Part shown: positions 1 to 9,836 of the stretch, piece after piece | Layout of the letters: every line of letters begins with the position of its first letter | How positions within the stretch are numbered: the stretch's first letter is position 1 | NCBI GenBank assembly: GCA_910586945.1 | Contig: CAJULO010000005.1 | Coordinates: 1 to 64,000, forward strand | DNA length: 64,000 nt | Direction: 5' to 3' | Source: an uncultured Christensenellaceae bacterium | GTDB taxonomy: Bacteria > Bacillota > Clostridia > Christensenellales > Borkfalkiaceae | Position numbers and translations under genes: made by a program | Notes under the pieces: model-generated | What the model saw: the letters and a program-made list of their open reading frames with translations, nothing else | What the model was told of the DNA's origin: nothing | Databases searched by the model: none

Positions 1-45
1 TAGCGGTTCGACAAAAACGAATTCTTGTTCGACAGCTAGCAATCT

Positions 46-425
46 TGGTGGAGCAGGCGGGAGTTGAACCCGCGTCTTACCTAGTGTTATATAGACCTTC
101 TACATGTTTATGCCACAATTTTTCTTAAAATAAAAGCTTCTATGACCGAAATCTTTTTATTTGCAAGAGCTTTATTGCCACTTTTTTGTCGCTCTAAACA
201 AAAAAGTCATACCCTACTACCTTTTACGCCATTATAATAGCGTAGGTCTATTACTCTGACGCGCCACTATAAATTAAGCAGCATATGCTAACTGTGTGTT
301 ACCATAATTAGCATTGTTTGCATTTTTTTCTGCGTTTATATTTAATTAAACGGTTTTTTACAAGGTCATTTAGCCTTGACATGCTTATCTATCTAAATCT
401 AGACAATCGAAACCAGTACTGCCCC
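46..425 (-). ncRNA. ssrA: transfer-messenger RNA (tmRNA)
   Basis: tmRNA rescues stalled ribosomes together with SmpB, adding a degradation tag. The 5' end (GGGGCAG, ending at 425) pairs over seven positions, one of them G-U, with CTGCTCC just before the encoded CCA at 46-48. A tRNA-like T arm (GCGGGTTCAACTCCCGC) lies next to the 3' end. The tag reading frame runs from 321 down to 277 with a TAA stop at 274-276 and encodes ANNANYGNTQLAYAA, whose Ala resume codon and AA ending are typical. The 380-nt length is normal. smpB and rnr lie directly upstream on the same strand, the usual neighbourhood. Seen directly: the ends, the pairing and the tag. Confidence 0.96.
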
Positions 426-833
426 ATATTTTTATTTAGCATCATTTATATAATGGATAACAATATATCCTATATATACAACTTACTTGCTGAACCTCTC
501 CTTCTCCTCCCTTTTTAAAAAAATAGATATCTTGCAAATTTCTTTATTTAATACTTTATTGCCTTCACAATAAGCTATATATGATTTACCTTGACAACAA
601 AATAACTTATCTATAGTATGCATTATTTTCTTTTAATCGCTTAGCATTACAATAAAAGTATAAACAAAAATATATGTTTTAGATATTGTTTTAGAAAACA
701 AACTTTTTATATCTTTTTTAAAGTAACTCCATTTTATGTTTTATATACAATTCTTCCCTTACTTATAATATTATACCATAGTATTTGTATAATTTATCCA
801 CTAAAAATAAATTTTAAAAATTTTTTTATTGCA
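426..833. other. AT-rich intergenic region between ssrA and smpB
   Basis: About 400 bases without a convincing gene. The tmRNA promoter should lie just above 425 on the minus strand, where several TATA-like hexamers occur (around 440-460), but none is clear enough to name. I see no strong hairpin that would terminate smpB transcription, so smpB and ssrA may be co-transcribed and processed. Confidence 0.5.
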
Positions 834-1283
834 TTACCTATATTCCTTTATTTGTCTCTCTTTTTCTCGTAAAATATCTTTTTCACGCAATGCTCTTTTT
901 TTATCATAAGTATGTTTTCCTTTACAGAGTGCAACTTCAATCTTAATAAGTGCATCTTTAAAATAAACTTTGATTGGCACAAGTGTGTATCCTTTTTCAT
1001 TCACTTTTCCAACAATTTTGTCAATTTCTGCACGATGTAGCAGTAATTTTCTATCTCTTTTTGTATCTACTGTATTGAAAACTCCGCTTTGCTTGTAATA
1101 GGCAATATGCATATTCTTCAGTACTACTTCTCCTTTTCGCAGATAACAAAAACTATCTTTTAAACTACAATGCCCTGCACGGATACTCTTTACTTCATTC
1201 CCTTCAAGTACTATACCTGCTTCATACTTATCTTCAATATAATATTCAAATGAAGCTCTTTTATTGTATTCTACTACCTTCAT
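834..1283 (-). CDS. smpB: SsrA-binding protein SmpB
   Basis: SmpB binds the tRNA-like domain of tmRNA and delivers it to stalled ribosomes in trans-translation. The 149-residue length is typical. The N-terminal half shows the family core: an EAGIVLEGNEVKSIRAG stretch around residues 22-38, then SLKDSFCYLRKGEVVLKNMHIAYY. The C-terminal tail is rich in Lys/Arg/Glu (KHTYDKKRALREKD), matching the tail that enters the mRNA channel. The start overlaps the end of rnr by 23 bases and has GGAG upstream, suggesting translational coupling. Its RNA partner ssrA is the next gene downstream. Confidence 0.97.
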   Translation of the reverse strand: MKVVEYNKRASFEYYIEDKYEAGIVLEGNEVKSIRAGHCSLKDSFCYLRKGEVVLKNMHIAYYKQSGVFNTVDTKRDRKLLLHRAEIDKIVGKVNEKGYTLVPIKVYFKDALIKIEVALCKGKHTYDKKRALREKDILREKERQIKEYR

Positions 1284-3714
1284 TTTTGTGCTTACTCCAC
1301 TTTTTTTTCGTACTTTTGATAAACTTATTAGATTTTTTAGCTTTAGAATTCCTTTCTGTTTGGTTATCCTTATTCTTTTTAGAAAATTGACTCTTTATTC
1401 TTTTTTTACTACTTTTTATCTGTCCAGTTTTTTTATTATTGTTATTCCTAAGTCTATTTTTTTCATTTTGATTATTCCTACTCTTCAAAGATTTATCTAA
1501 AGTATTGCAATTTATATCATCTAGTAAAAATTCTATTTTTCTTGCTTTAATATCGCAACGCATAACTTGTATTTTTATACTATCTCCAAAAGTATAGCTA
1601 TGTTTTGTTCCTTTTAATTGCAACTTTTCTTCCATAAATATATAGCTATCTTGCGGCAAATTCTCTACCTTTATCTGTCCTTCTATGCTATTTTCAAGTT
1701 CTACAAAAATAGCAAAATTTGTTACTCCACTAATTGTCCCTACAAAAGTTTGCCCAATATGCTGTTGCATATAAAAAACTTTATATAGCTCTTCTATATG
1801 CCGTTCACACTCTTCTGCCCGCCTTTCTCGTAAACTAGATTGCTCACTTGCTCTCTCTACAAAAAGCTTAAAAGATAATAATTGTTTTTCTTCACCATTT
1901 AAAATGTGCTTTATAATTCTATGAATTAAAAGATCTGGATATCGACGAATTGGCGAAGTAAAATGTGTATAACTGCTACTTGCAAGTCCAAAATGTCCAC
2001 AATTTATATGGCTGTAACGGGCTTTACACATGGACCGCAACATGACTCTATGCACTATAGATTGCAATTTATCATTTTGTAAATTTTTCAAAATATTGGC
2101 ATAGTCATGTGATTGTATATTCTCAATGTCCATATTTACTCTTATACCCATACCTTGTAAAAATTTTAAAAGATTTGCTACCTTTTCAGCTGCTGGATTT
2201 TCATGTACTCGATAAACAAAGGGAAGCTTCTTTTTCTCCACAAATTGCGCTACTGTTTCATTTGCTAAAATCATTGCCTCCTCTATCATTCTATGTGCAA
2301 AAGTACGCTCATATTTCTCTATGACAATTTTCCCTTCATCTACAATAATTTGACTCTCTTCAATGTCTAAATCAATACTCCCTTTATTCTTGCGTTTTTC
2401 AATCAGAATTTTAGTTAATGCTGCAAAATCTTTACACATTGGTAAAATAGCTGCATACTGTTCTTGCAACTTCTCATCCTTCAATTCATTCTTATATTTT
2501 TGCTCTATATTCTCTAAACAATTTTCTAATGCAAGGAGTCTAGTAACTTGCTTATAAGTCATTCTATGCGATGAACAAATCACAGAATTAGCAATTTTAT
2601 AGTCAATGACATTTCCCTGCTTATCTATACGCATGATACAAGAGAGTGTATATTTATCTTCCCCTTCATTGAGTGAACATGCTCCATTGGAAAGTTGTGG
2701 AGGCAACATCGGTAATACTCTATCTGGTAAATAAACACTCGTCCCACGCTCATATGCTTCTATATCCAAAAGGTCGCCCCGCTTTACATAGTGTGTTACA
2801 TCAGCAATATGCACGCCTAAAATAAAAGTATCCTGCTCTCTTGTAATGCTGACTGCATCATCATAATCACGACTATCATCACCATCAATTGTAATTGTTA
2901 AGCTATTGCGTAAATCTAAACGGTTTTCTACATTTATCTTTTGTTTGCTTATCTTTTCAGCATAATTTAAACAGTTTTGAGAAAATTCTTGCGGCAACTG
3001 ACTCTCTGCAAGTATGGCATTTTCCTCCACTTCTATTTCGCCAGCATAACCTAATACTTTTTCTATTCTACCATATAACTGACCATCTTTTGTCTGTCTT
3101 GTAATTCTTACAACAACTTTTTCACCTTGTATTGCATGTTGTATAGGCATTTGATTTTTTTTCTCTTGCCTGTCTGCAAACATAAATATATAGGAAGCAC
3201 TATCCATAACATCGCTATTAGACTCTTGCATGCTCTTTTTCGCTATATTGATTGGATAATTTTCAATATAGATATCCTGTGCATATCCATTATCATCAGG
3301 CGTTACTTTTCCACCCATTTTACTATAAAAATACTGTCCTACAAGCGTTATAGTATTACGCTTTACAAGTTTTACTACAACTGCCTCATCTCCCTTTTTT
3401 CCACCAATTTTTTTGACTAATACTTGGTCGCCATGAATAGCTCCATTTAAATTTTCTTGTTTTATAAATAAGTCTTGTCCCCCATCTTCTGGAATAAAAA
3501 AAGCAAAACCTCGCTTATTCCCCTGTAATTTACCAGCAAGATAACGAATACGCAACCTATTATTTATAGTATATTCAATCTCTTTTTCTTCTAAAAGCTG
3601 TGCTATCGTCCTTTGTAATTCTTGTTTACTAATTCCTCTTGCTTGTTGATAAATCTCTTTTTCTGTTTTATTATCAAAAACACCTTTATAAAAAAGTTCT
3701 TTTATTCTTTGCAT
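1261..3714 (-). CDS. rnr: ribonuclease R (RNase II/R family 3'-5' exoribonuclease)
   Basis: A processive 3'-5' exoribonuclease that degrades structured RNA, including mRNAs released by trans-translation. Seen in order in the 817 residues: an N-terminal winged-helix-like segment, cold-shock/OB domains, the RNB catalytic domain with the metal-binding motif DGDDSRDYDD near 276-285, an S1 domain near 650-725 (GQTFVGTISGVTNFAIFVEL), and a Lys-rich tail from about 740, as in Bacillus and Clostridium RNase R. GGAAGAGAG precedes the ATG. It overlaps smpB, and the set rnr-smpB-ssrA fits its role in non-stop mRNA decay. A terminator at 3836-3872 separates it from secG, so it probably has its own promoter. 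Confidence 0.96.
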   Translation of the reverse strand: MQRIKELFYKGVFDNKTEKEIYQQARGISKQELQRTIAQLLEEKEIEYTINNRLRIRYLAGKLQGNKRGFAFFIPEDGGQDLFIKQENLNGAIHGDQVLVKKIGGKKGDEAVVVKLVKRNTITLVGQYFYSKMGGKVTPDDNGYAQDIYIENYPINIAKKSMQESNSDVMDSASYIFMFADRQEKKNQMPIQHAIQGEKVVVRITRQTKDGQLYGRIEKVLGYAGEIEVEENAILAESQLPQEFSQNCLNYAEKISKQKINVENRLDLRNSLTITIDGDDSRDYDDAVSITREQDTFILGVHIADVTHYVKRGDLLDIEAYERGTSVYLPDRVLPMLPPQLSNGACSLNEGEDKYTLSCIMRIDKQGNVIDYKIANSVICSSHRMTYKQVTRLLALENCLENIEQKYKNELKDEKLQEQYAAILPMCKDFAALTKILIEKRKNKGSIDLDIEESQIIVDEGKIVIEKYERTFAHRMIEEAMILANETVAQFVEKKKLPFVYRVHENPAAEKVANLLKFLQGMGIRVNMDIENIQSHDYANILKNLQNDKLQSIVHRVMLRSMCKARYSHINCGHFGLASSSYTHFTSPIRRYPDLLIHRIIKHILNGEEKQLLSFKLFVERASEQSSLRERRAEECERHIEELYKVFYMQQHIGQTFVGTISGVTNFAIFVELENSIEGQIKVENLPQDSYIFMEEKLQLKGTKHSYTFGDSIKIQVMRCDIKARKIEFLLDDINCNTLDKSLKSRNNQNEKNRLRNNNNKKTGQIKSSKKRIKSQFSKKNKDNQTERNSKAKKSNKFIKSTKKKWSKHKNEGSRIQ

Positions 3715-3835
3715 CTCTCTTCCTATACCCTTTTTTTATTCCAAAAATTTTTATACTGTTGTATATATTTTTATAATCTAAATATATTGCTAACTACTGA
3801 AAATAGAATGTGGTCAATATATATTGCGTAAAATC

Positions 3836-3872
3836 ATAAAAAAAACGGTTATTCTAGTATGAGAATAACCGT
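3836..3872 (-). terminator. rho-independent terminator after secG
   Basis: The arms ACGGTTATTCT (3845-3855) and AGAATAACCGT (3862-3872) are perfectly complementary over 11 bp with a 6-base loop. On the minus strand the hairpin is followed by a run of T. It lies 11 bases past the secG stop and ends the secG transcript before rnr. Confidence 0.9.
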
Positions 3873-3882
3873 AATAAAAAGA

Positions 3883-4206
3883 TTAAGATTTAATACCCCA
3901 AACGACATCAGCACGTAGAATAAAGAAAATAACAGCAAGTACAACTAATACGGCAAGAGCGATATAAGTAATCTTTTTCAATTTATTTTCAGCTGATTTC
4001 CCTTTATTTTTACTAAAAAAAGTCTCACTTGAGCCATTGAGTGCATCAATCCCTGTAGAATTACCTTGTTGAATAATAACTAAAACAATCACAGCAATTG
4101 CACTAATTGCCATAAGTATAAGACAAATTGTTGTTAATGTAGCATAAAGAGAGTAACTCGCATCACTTGAAATAGGTGCTAAAATAATAGAGAGTATATT
4201 TTGCAT
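3883..4206 (-). CDS. secG: preprotein translocase subunit SecG
   Basis: A small membrane subunit of the SecYEG channel that assists SecA-driven protein export. The 107 residues contain two hydrophobic segments (about 20-47 and 80-98). The conserved linker between them (VLVIIQQGNSTGIDALNGSS, followed by ETFF) is the SecG signature. The N terminus is somewhat longer than the usual 75-80 residue form. Position upstream of rnr-smpB-ssrA is the common Firmicutes order. secA lies at 36-39 kb in the same window. Confidence 0.93.
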   Translation of the reverse strand: MQNILSIILAPISSDASYSLYATLTTICLILMAISAIAVIVLVIIQQGNSTGIDALNGSSETFFSKNKGKSAENKLKKITYIALAVLVVLAVIFFILRADVVWGIKS

Positions 4207-4295
4207 GTATAAACTCCAAATAAACAGTTATTTTTCATTAGTATACCATATATTTCTATATTTTTCAACTATTTTTAGAGATAAAATCAAATATT

Positions 4296-5855
4296 TTAAT
4301 GTTTAATGAGCGATTTTCCTGTCATTTCTTTCGGTTGTGGTAATTGCATAAGTTCTAATAAAGTTGGTGCTAAGTCTGCAAGTACACCATCTTTACGCAA
4401 ACTTAATCCTTTATAAGCATCTCCAATCAAAATACATGGTACTGGATTGGTCGTATGTGCCGTAAATGGTGAACCATCTGTATCTGTCATCTTATCGGCA
4501 TTCCCATGGTCTGCTGTGAGTAGAGCAACTCCACCCATTTGCAATATTTTTTGTAGAACTTTCTCTACACACTCATCTACTACCTTTACTGCCTGTTGTG
4601 CTGCTTGTAAAACACCGGTATGTCCAACCATATCACAATTTGCAAAATTTAATATCATAACATCATATTCATTTGTAGAAAGTTCTTCAATTACACGGTC
4701 AGTTACAAGATAGGCACTCATTTCTGGTTGTAAATCATAGGTTAACACTTTAGGCGATGGAATCAATGCGCGTACTTCATTTTTATTTGGTTCTTCTACT
4801 CCACCATTAAAAAAGAATGTTACATGTGCATATTTTTCAGTTTCTGCAATACGCAATTGCTTTTTACCATACTTTGAAAGATATTCACCTAGTGTATTTT
4901 TTAAGCTTTGTGGTAAAAAGGCAATCTCAACATTTTTAAAAGTTGCATCATATTGTGTAAAACTGATAAATACAGGGGATAAATAGTCACTTTTTCTATC
5001 AAATCCTTTAAAATTTTCTTCAGTAAATGCCCTTGTAATTTCTCTAGCTCTATCCGGTCTAAAATTAAAGAAAATCATACTATCGCCTTGTTCAACCAAT
5101 CCAATAGGCTTACCACTTTTCACATCATTTGGTTTATTGCCTACAACAATATTAGTTGGTGGAATAAACTCATCTGTTTTATCTGTATACATATCTTCAA
5201 TCGCTTTTATTGCATCCGTGGCCCATTGTCCTTCACCCATAGTCATACAATTATATGCTTCTTCAACACGCTCCCAACGATTATCACGATCCATAGCATA
5301 AAAACGCCCTGCTAATGTTGCTATTTTACCACAATCAGTACTTTGTAATTTCTTCTCTAACTCTTGTACAAAATAAATTCCTGATTTAGGGGCAACATCT
5401 CTGCCATCTAAAAAGCAGTGAATATATACATCTTTTAGTTGGTGTTGTTTACATAAATCTATAAGACTAAATAGATGGTCAATATGACTATGTACACCAC
5501 CGCTAGATAAAAGACCAAGAATATGTAATTTTTTACCACTCGATTTTGCATGTTCAATTGCATGGAGTAATGCCTTATTTTGAAAAAAAGAACCTTCTTG
5601 AATTTCTTTAGTAATTTTTGTCAATTCTTGGTAGACAATACGACCCGCACCAATATTTAAATGCCCTACCTCAGAATTGCCCATTTGTCCATCTGGTAAA
5701 CCTACATTATTTCCACTGGCACCTAATGTTGTATATGGATAATTCGCCTTATATTTATCTATATTAGGAGTTCCTTGTGTTGTAATTGCATTATCAGCAG
5801 CAGCTTCTCTTTCCCCAAAACCGTCAAGAATAATAATTGCATAAGGTTTTTTCAT
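4296..5855 (-). CDS. gpmI: 2,3-bisphosphoglycerate-independent phosphoglycerate mutase
   Basis: Interconverts 3- and 2-phosphoglycerate in glycolysis, using two Mn(II) ions and a phosphoserine intermediate. The 519-residue length matches the family. The N terminus has the metal-binding IILDGFGERE. The nucleophile Ser lies in GQMGNSEVGHLNIGAGR near residue 62. The HSHIDHL motif, the DGRDV region and the C-terminal metal site (TADHGNADKM, later FTAHTTNPVP) are all present. An AGGAGAG-type ribosome binding site precedes the ATG. The gene is 89 bases upstream of secG on the same strand. Confidence 0.97.
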   Translation of the reverse strand: MKKPYAIIILDGFGEREAAADNAITTQGTPNIDKYKANYPYTTLGASGNNVGLPDGQMGNSEVGHLNIGAGRIVYQELTKITKEIQEGSFFQNKALLHAIEHAKSSGKKLHILGLLSSGGVHSHIDHLFSLIDLCKQHQLKDVYIHCFLDGRDVAPKSGIYFVQELEKKLQSTDCGKIATLAGRFYAMDRDNRWERVEEAYNCMTMGEGQWATDAIKAIEDMYTDKTDEFIPPTNIVVGNKPNDVKSGKPIGLVEQGDSMIFFNFRPDRAREITRAFTEENFKGFDRKSDYLSPVFISFTQYDATFKNVEIAFLPQSLKNTLGEYLSKYGKKQLRIAETEKYAHVTFFFNGGVEEPNKNEVRALIPSPKVLTYDLQPEMSAYLVTDRVIEELSTNEYDVMILNFANCDMVGHTGVLQAAQQAVKVVDECVEKVLQKILQMGGVALLTADHGNADKMTDTDGSPFTAHTTNPVPCILIGDAYKGLSLRKDGVLADLAPTLLELMQLPQPKEMTGKSLIKH

Positions 5856-6251
5856 AATTCTCTCTCCTTTTTATTCCCTATTTTATCATATTACATTGCA
5901 TTATATATTTTTTCTTATCTACTCTTATTATAAATACATTATATTGCATTTATGCAAAAAGTAACAAGAAACATATAACTATATCTCTTTATGCATTTTC
6001 CTTATTTCTCATCACCAAGACATTGACTTGTCTTTACATCGTTCTATATTTTATATAATCAATTCTATTATACAATTATTTTGAAAATTTTGCAACTATT
6101 TGCTAAAATAGAAATATTTTTATATATACTATAACAGAGGTAGCTTTTTTTTATTTTATACTAAGATTTTATCCACTCTAAACATACAATTGAAGTTATT
6201 GTAAAACTATTATAAGAAAAATTCTCAATCTATGCATACAAATAAAGGAAT
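5856..6251. other. AT-rich intergenic region upstream of gpmI
   Basis: About 400 bases of A/T-rich sequence with no supported ORF or RNA gene. It must hold the gpmI promoter on the minus strand, but I could not fix one with confidence. One TTATCCACT (near 6169) resembles a DnaA box with one mismatch and stands alone. Confidence 0.5.
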
Positions 6252-6282
6252 AAAAAAAGACTTTACTTTTTTGCGTAAAGCC
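6252..6282 (-). terminator. rho-independent terminator after the surface protein gene
   Basis: On the minus strand GGCTTTAC (6282-6275) pairs with GTAAAGTC (6266-6259) over eight positions including one G-T, with an 8-base loop, followed by seven T. It lies 18 bases past the stop codon at 6300. Confidence 0.88.
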
Positions 6283-6299
6283 TTTTTCCTACAAGTCAA

Positions 6300-8726
6300 T
6301 TATTCCTCTTTTTTATCAACTATATCATTTATATTTTCTTCTCGTCTATCCTTTAAAAGAGTTAGCTCTGCATCATCTATTAAAATTTCTTTTTTTACAC
6401 TATCTGCACCAATCAAATGTTTGTTTCGTTTATTTCGTTTATCTTTATTTGGTAAAAATATCAATACAAGTAATAAGATGAGCAATGCTCCACTAATTGA
6501 AAACAAAATAACTGCAGCTAAATTATTCTTTATCCATGAAGAATTATGTCCTTGATTGATATCTGCTTGACTTAAAACATCTATTGCTTGAAATCCATAT
6601 GCCGATGTATTTGGATTCGATAGGCTTTTTACTTCTACTTGTACTATATAAAAACTTTCACTTTGTGGTACAAATGAATAACTACCACTCTTTGGATTCC
6701 ACTTATAGATATTATCTCCTGTAGTTTCACTTAATTCTTCGTTATATGCATTGATTTCTCTTAAATATCCAATATAGCTACTTGGATTTTTATCATAAGT
6801 CTCTTTATTGTCTGCAATTGTATGGCTAGAGCTTGTATTTTTACGTAAATTTTCCATTGCACTTACAATACTATCTCGTGTAAGTCCGTTCTTATTTGGT
6901 GCAACTAATTCATATAATGTATATGTCTTCCATGACTTATACACTTCTGTATCAAGAGCAATTACATCAATATTTACATTGTAAAATGGAGTACCAACAT
7001 ATCCAGATACTGTAGATGTACCATTTGATACTTCTGGACCACTATATGCAATATGAAAATTTAAAATAGAAAGTAACGCTTTATTATTTGTATCTTCTGC
7101 CAAGCGAAATACATTATTTGTATTTATATCTTCACCATTCACTTGCATAGCTACACCGTTATACTGTGGCACCAAGATAATTTGATAATGACCTGGTTCA
7201 TTCAGTGCTAGACGCAATTCATTGTTCTTAGCTGCACTTGCAGATTGTACTTCGCCACTTTCACCCAATCTATAATAAATTGTATATAGAATATTTTGCT
7301 TACTAACTATATAGCTTAAGTTAGTATTTGTAGCATTTACTTGTAATGTATTATTTACAATTTCTGTTAAAGCTCCAAAATAAAGATATGCTCCACTGCC
7401 AAGTGGCATATTGATAACATTATTTGGTGCTTGATATCCTGTAGCTGTAATACTTGCTTGTTGAAAATTTTCAACATTATTAGGATTACTACTAGTAGTA
7501 GTGTCCCACTGCATAGTTGGATACATTTTACCATCTTCTACTGGTGGTAGAATAGGAATATCTTTTTGATTTTCTGTATACCACTTTAAATTAATATCAA
7601 ATTCTTCAGTTGTAGTTGTTTGCGAATCACCGCTACCTGTTGTTGTACTCTTTTGCAAACTGATAATAGCTCTAGCATTTGAATTTTGTGCTGCATTTTG
7701 TAAAACAATCTGCTTATTTCTATTTTCTACCTTATTTTTTGCATTCTTCTTAAAGTCTTCAAGAGTAGTACTACTATTCTCAATTCCTAGGTAGTCTTGT
7801 GTAGAAAGAGTTGAGCTTAAAACATCTATTTGTTTAAAATCAAAATTATCCGAAAAAGTAGTTCCATTAATAAAATGATGGACAGATGTATTTGGTACAA
7901 CTACTGGAATGGCAGAATCAACTATCGTATTGCCCCCAGAAAGAGTAAAGTCTTGTCCATTTAAATCTTTAATTAAAAGTACAGATTCCCCTTGTACATT
8001 ATCTTCCATTGTATATTCTAACTTTAGTGGAGTAGTTGTTACTTTATCTGTTTTACGATAACTTGAATACCATCCATCAACATTACTAATTGTACCAAGA
8101 CTAATTGTATTGCTACCTCCACTAGTATTACTCTTTTCAAGTTCTAGTGTATAACTATCTTTGTTCTTTGCATTAAACTTAAACTTTATATCACTACTTA
8201 GGTCAATTGTCTCATTTTTATCAATTCCATTTACTTTTACCTTACCAGCATTATCAATCTCAACATTGATTGAAACTTTACCTGCCTTACTAGCATTCAC
8301 TGCAGGAGCTTCCAAAATAAATTTTACAGACTTAAAATTTTTATCAGCAAACTTAAATGTAAAATTGAAAAATTTTTGTACTCCATTATTATTAGTAGTA
8401 TCTTTTTCATACCAAGAGAAGGCCAAATCTTGTTCATAGGAAAGCGTATCTCCTTGTCTCATTCTATAAGCAAGATAGTCTTTATTATTATCTTTACTAG
8501 GAATAATATCACTAGCCTCCCCACTAAAGTAGAAAGGAATATATCCAAAAATTGTACTACTTGATGTTGCTCTGCCTATAGGTTGTGTATAATTTTCAGT
8601 GATAGATGTTGCAAGGGTTCTAGTTTTACTGGTAAACAGTACAACAAAAGATAGCATAATTCCAGTGCATAAAAAGATTAAGCTAATGCAGCAAGCAACA
8701 AATTGTGTACTCCAACTTTTTTTCAT
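6300..8726 (-). CDS. large extracellular protein anchored by two membrane segments
   Basis: Not recognised as a named family. What is visible: an N-terminal hydrophobic segment (residues about 8-32) that acts as a signal or anchor, about 700 Ser/Thr/Asn-rich residues predicted outside the cell, a second hydrophobic segment (NLAAVILFSISGALLILLLV, about 736-759), and a 49-residue highly charged cytoplasmic tail (KDKRNKRNK, then acidic). The outer part is rich in short beta-strand-like stretches and resembles Ig-like or adhesin-type folds, but no sortase motif or enzyme motif is seen. GAGAGG precedes the ATG. It is monocistronic, with a terminator behind it. A surface adhesin or envelope scaffold is a guess from topology only. 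Confidence 0.85.
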   Translation of the reverse strand: MKKSWSTQFVACCISLIFLCTGIMLSFVVLFTSKTRTLATSITENYTQPIGRATSSSTIFGYIPFYFSGEASDIIPSKDNNKDYLAYRMRQGDTLSYEQDLAFSWYEKDTTNNNGVQKFFNFTFKFADKNFKSVKFILEAPAVNASKAGKVSINVEIDNAGKVKVNGIDKNETIDLSSDIKFKFNAKNKDSYTLELEKSNTSGGSNTISLGTISNVDGWYSSYRKTDKVTTTPLKLEYTMEDNVQGESVLLIKDLNGQDFTLSGGNTIVDSAIPVVVPNTSVHHFINGTTFSDNFDFKQIDVLSSTLSTQDYLGIENSSTTLEDFKKNAKNKVENRNKQIVLQNAAQNSNARAIISLQKSTTTGSGDSQTTTTEEFDINLKWYTENQKDIPILPPVEDGKMYPTMQWDTTTSSNPNNVENFQQASITATGYQAPNNVINMPLGSGAYLYFGALTEIVNNTLQVNATNTNLSYIVSKQNILYTIYYRLGESGEVQSASAAKNNELRLALNEPGHYQIILVPQYNGVAMQVNGEDINTNNVFRLAEDTNNKALLSILNFHIAYSGPEVSNGTSTVSGYVGTPFYNVNIDVIALDTEVYKSWKTYTLYELVAPNKNGLTRDSIVSAMENLRKNTSSSHTIADNKETYDKNPSSYIGYLREINAYNEELSETTGDNIYKWNPKSGSYSFVPQSESFYIVQVEVKSLSNPNTSAYGFQAIDVLSQADINQGHNSSWIKNNLAAVILFSISGALLILLLVLIFLPNKDKRNKRNKHLIGADSVKKEILIDDAELTLLKDRREENINDIVDKKEE

Positions 8727-9050
8727 TATAGACCTCTCGACCTTATACTAATTACTAAGGATTAAAAAATAACAGTCATATAGTATTTATTCCCATTCAG
8801 AAATTATGAATACGACTTATATATTTAAAATCGTATAGGACTATATACTGTATTTTGTTTTTTTATACTATTTTATTTGTTCTAGTTTACAACAAAAATG
8901 GCAATTTGTCAAACTTTAATACAATAAAATCATTTACTCTGCTAAAATTTTCAAACAAATTCTATAATTTTTCTATACAAAACTATAAATTTTTACAAAT
9001 ATAGATATCTTTTTCAATGAGCAGACTTAGTTTTTTATTTTTTTATAAAA
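8727..9050. other. intergenic region upstream of the surface protein gene
   Basis: 324 A/T-rich bases that should carry the minus-strand promoter of the surface protein gene. No ORF, RNA gene or clear hairpin was found here. Confidence 0.5.
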
Positions 9051-9836
9051 TTATAGTTTAAAAAAATTATTTGTATTAAACTGTTTAAATAGAGTTGTTT
9101 CCGGTGGTTGTACCAAAAAGCGCATTTTATCTTGTGTTGTAGGATGCATAAAAACTAAACTATACGCCCAGAGAGATAAATTTCCCTTTTTTGCTTGTGG
9201 ATTATATTTCATATCGCCAAGCAGTGGACAATCAATAGCTGACATCTGTACGCGGATTTGATGTGAGCGTCCAGTATGAATATCAATACTTACAAGAGTT
9301 TGTCCATTGGATAAAGTCTGAATGACTTGATAGTGCAATATCGCTCTCTTTGCCCCCTCTGTCGTCTGTGGACAAATGTAAACAAGATTATTGACAGCAT
9401 TTTTCTTTAAATAATGCACTAATTCAGCACTTTCTTGTCTTGGTTTTTGTTGTAATATTGCCATATATTTTTTGTGAAAGATACCATCTTGCAGTTGACT
9501 AGATAATCTTGCCGCAGCCTTGCTCGTTTTTGCAAATACAAGAATTCCACCTGTCGGTCTGTCCAATCTATGTACTAAGCCTAAATAAGCAGTTTGCTTT
9601 TGGTATTTCTTTTGTAAATAAGCTTTTGCTATATCAAATATACTAGCATCCCTACTGCTATCTGGGCAAGTTGGTATATTTTGTGGTTTGACTAGGACAA
9701 GTAAATGATTATCTTCATATAAAATATCTAATTCATCTATCCTTTCTTGTGCAATTTTTTCCATTTGTATCCTTTTTTCTGTCGCAAAAATGCCCTTTGT
9801 TAAAGTTTGTCCATCTATAGTTTGTAGCTTATCCAT
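9051..9836 (-). CDS. RluA-family pseudouridine synthase
   Basis: Converts specific uridines in rRNA (or tRNA) to pseudouridine. The family motif with the catalytic Asp is clear: GLVHRLDRPTGGILVFAKT, preceded by LDILYEDNHLLVLVKP and followed by HTGRSHQIRVQMSAIDCPLLGD. The start chosen is the ATG at 9836 because GGAGG lies 11 bases upstream and the ATG overlaps the stop of the upstream methyltransferase by eight bases. A longer frame reaches 9932 but overlaps that gene by 104 bases. This gives 261 residues without an N-terminal S4 RNA-binding domain, so it belongs to the short S4-less subgroup and its exact target uridine cannot be told. Confidence 0.93.
   Translation of the reverse strand: MDKLQTIDGQTLTKGIFATEKRIQMEKIAQERIDELDILYEDNHLLVLVKPQNIPTCPDSSRDASIFDIAKAYLQKKYQKQTAYLGLVHRLDRPTGGILVFAKTSKAAARLSSQLQDGIFHKKYMAILQQKPRQESAELVHYLKKNAVNNLVYICPQTTEGAKRAILHYQVIQTLSNGQTLVSIDIHTGRSHQIRVQMSAIDCPLLGDMKYNPQAKKGNLSLWAYSLVFMHPTTQDKMRFLVQPPETTLFKQFNTNNFFKL

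Noticed and set aside
1..45. Direct repeat GTTCGAC (6-12 and 27-33) downstream of the tmRNA, possibly an integration site
   Set aside because: It does not repeat the tmRNA 3' end, and no integrase is visible; the region is cut by the window edge.
318..518. 66-codon plus-strand ORF
   Set aside because: It overlaps the 5' part of the tmRNA gene on the other strand and has no protein-like features.
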